Shown here: positions 63,799-64,000 of the stretch, in pieces
Numbering within the stretch: the stretch's first letter is position 1
Layout: each line of letters begins with the position of its first letter
NCBI GenBank assembly: GCA_024639455.1
Contig: JAHEIH010000007.1
Span: 137,841 to 201,840, forward strand
Source of the DNA: Cellvibrionales bacterium
GTDB taxonomy: Bacteria; Pseudomonadota; Gammaproteobacteria; Pseudomonadales; JAHEIH01
DNA length: 64,000 bases
Reading direction: 5' to 3'
Notes under the pieces: generated by a model
Database searches by the model: none
What the model was told of the DNA's origin: nothing
Seen by the model: only the letters and a program-made list of their open reading frames with translations
Position numbers and translations under genes: made by a program

Positions 63799-64000
63799 TC
63801 CATACCAAAGCGCGGCAAGAAACCACAGCCCTGACCAACCTTGAGCGTCAGGGCTACACCTGCTTCCTACCCAAAATCACCAAAATCACCAAAGAAGCAA
63901 AAGGTGGTGGGAAGCGAGAGAAATCTGAGCCGATGTTTCCGCGTTACTTGTTTATTCAACTGGAAACCGGCGAGGGCGGCAACAACTGGATGCCGATCCG
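63730..64000 (+). CDS. RfaH/NusG-family antiterminator, frameshifted start, cut by window end
   Basis: From about 63783 the frame reads KAWYLIHTKARQETTAL, then ERQGYTCFLPKI and SEPMFPRYLFIQLE, clear N-terminal NusG/RfaH homology (RfaH has WYLLYCKRGQ ... SEPLFPNYLFV). No ATG, GTG, TTG or CTG codon exists in this frame between the last stop (63696-63698) and the homology. One extra A in the CAAAAG run near 63782-63785 would join it to ATG 63730 in the preceding frame. Likely role: operon-specific antitermination of genes to the right. Confidence 0.6.

Noticed and set aside
1..64000. CRISPR arrays, rRNA operons, insertion sequences
   Set aside because: No regularly spaced repeats, transposase genes or rRNA signatures were seen on reading both strands.

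Overview
This window is bacterial chromosome with densely packed genes, short gaps and many ATGA/TAATG overlaps. The gene content (CmoA/CmoB, a complete gspC-N type II secretion operon, class II DAHP synthase, RlmJ, MdlA/B-type exporters, IlvIH, long isocitrate lyase, malate synthase G) indicates a gammaproteobacterium. Two monovalent-cation/proton antiport systems (an Mrp-type complex and a CPA-type protein), rhamnose catabolism and type II secretion would fit a marine or saline polysaccharide-degrading organism. That lifestyle reading is inference; species cannot be fixed from this sequence.

Layout. 1-5742 (minus): L-rhamnose catabolism, reading kinase, fused aldolase/dehydrogenase, isomerase, then the RhaT symporter, which runs off the left edge. 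5814-11371: glutathione reductase, a long aromatic amino acid hydroxylase, a ModF-like twin ATPase with a degenerate first half, and two unrecognised small proteins. 11479-16866: CPA-type antiporter, two stand-alone receiver proteins and a convergent hybrid histidine kinase. 17084-19110: trpBA with a pseudoknot-capable leader. 19151-23210: divergent glcB and aceA (glyoxylate shunt). 23498-28004: a 60-residue orphan protein between two terminators, a beta-propeller lipoprotein, class II DAHP synthase and rlmJ. 28259-39459: gspC to gspN, apparently one operon. 39524-45388: cmoAB, a GST, ilvIH and two small DUF proteins. 45694-53085: nine-gene Mrp-like antiporter operon with three NuoL/M/N-like subunits and no canonical MrpA. 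53198-58742: a heterodimeric MdlAB-type ABC exporter, convergent with an orphan hydantoinase/oxoprolinase-family gene.

From about 59,000 to the right edge the character changes to accessory DNA: an unknown protein, an AbiEi/AbiEii-type toxin-antitoxin pair, small AlpA/excisionase-like helix-turn-helix proteins, an HTH/PIN toxin-antitoxin pair, an HTH gene broken by an in-frame TAG, and the start of an RfaH-like antiterminator whose frame has no usable start codon. The junction carries a tRNA/tmRNA-like T-arm fragment and, nearer the core, a CCTCCACCACCA 3'-end-like sequence followed by a terminator, all on the minus strand. I infer that an island is integrated at an ssrA-like or tRNA gene.

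The observations I rate highest are: (i) two tandem hairpins with CsrA/RsmA-like GGA loops just upstream of the broken HTH/RfaH locus; (ii) the paired lesions in that locus; (iii) the tmRNA-like attachment remnants; (iv) an H-type pseudoknot-like arrangement before trpB; (v) the orphan 60-residue gene with a GGA-loop hairpin after it; and (vi) the two inverted repeats at the AbiE promoter. No CRISPR array, rRNA operon, intact tRNA or insertion sequence was seen.
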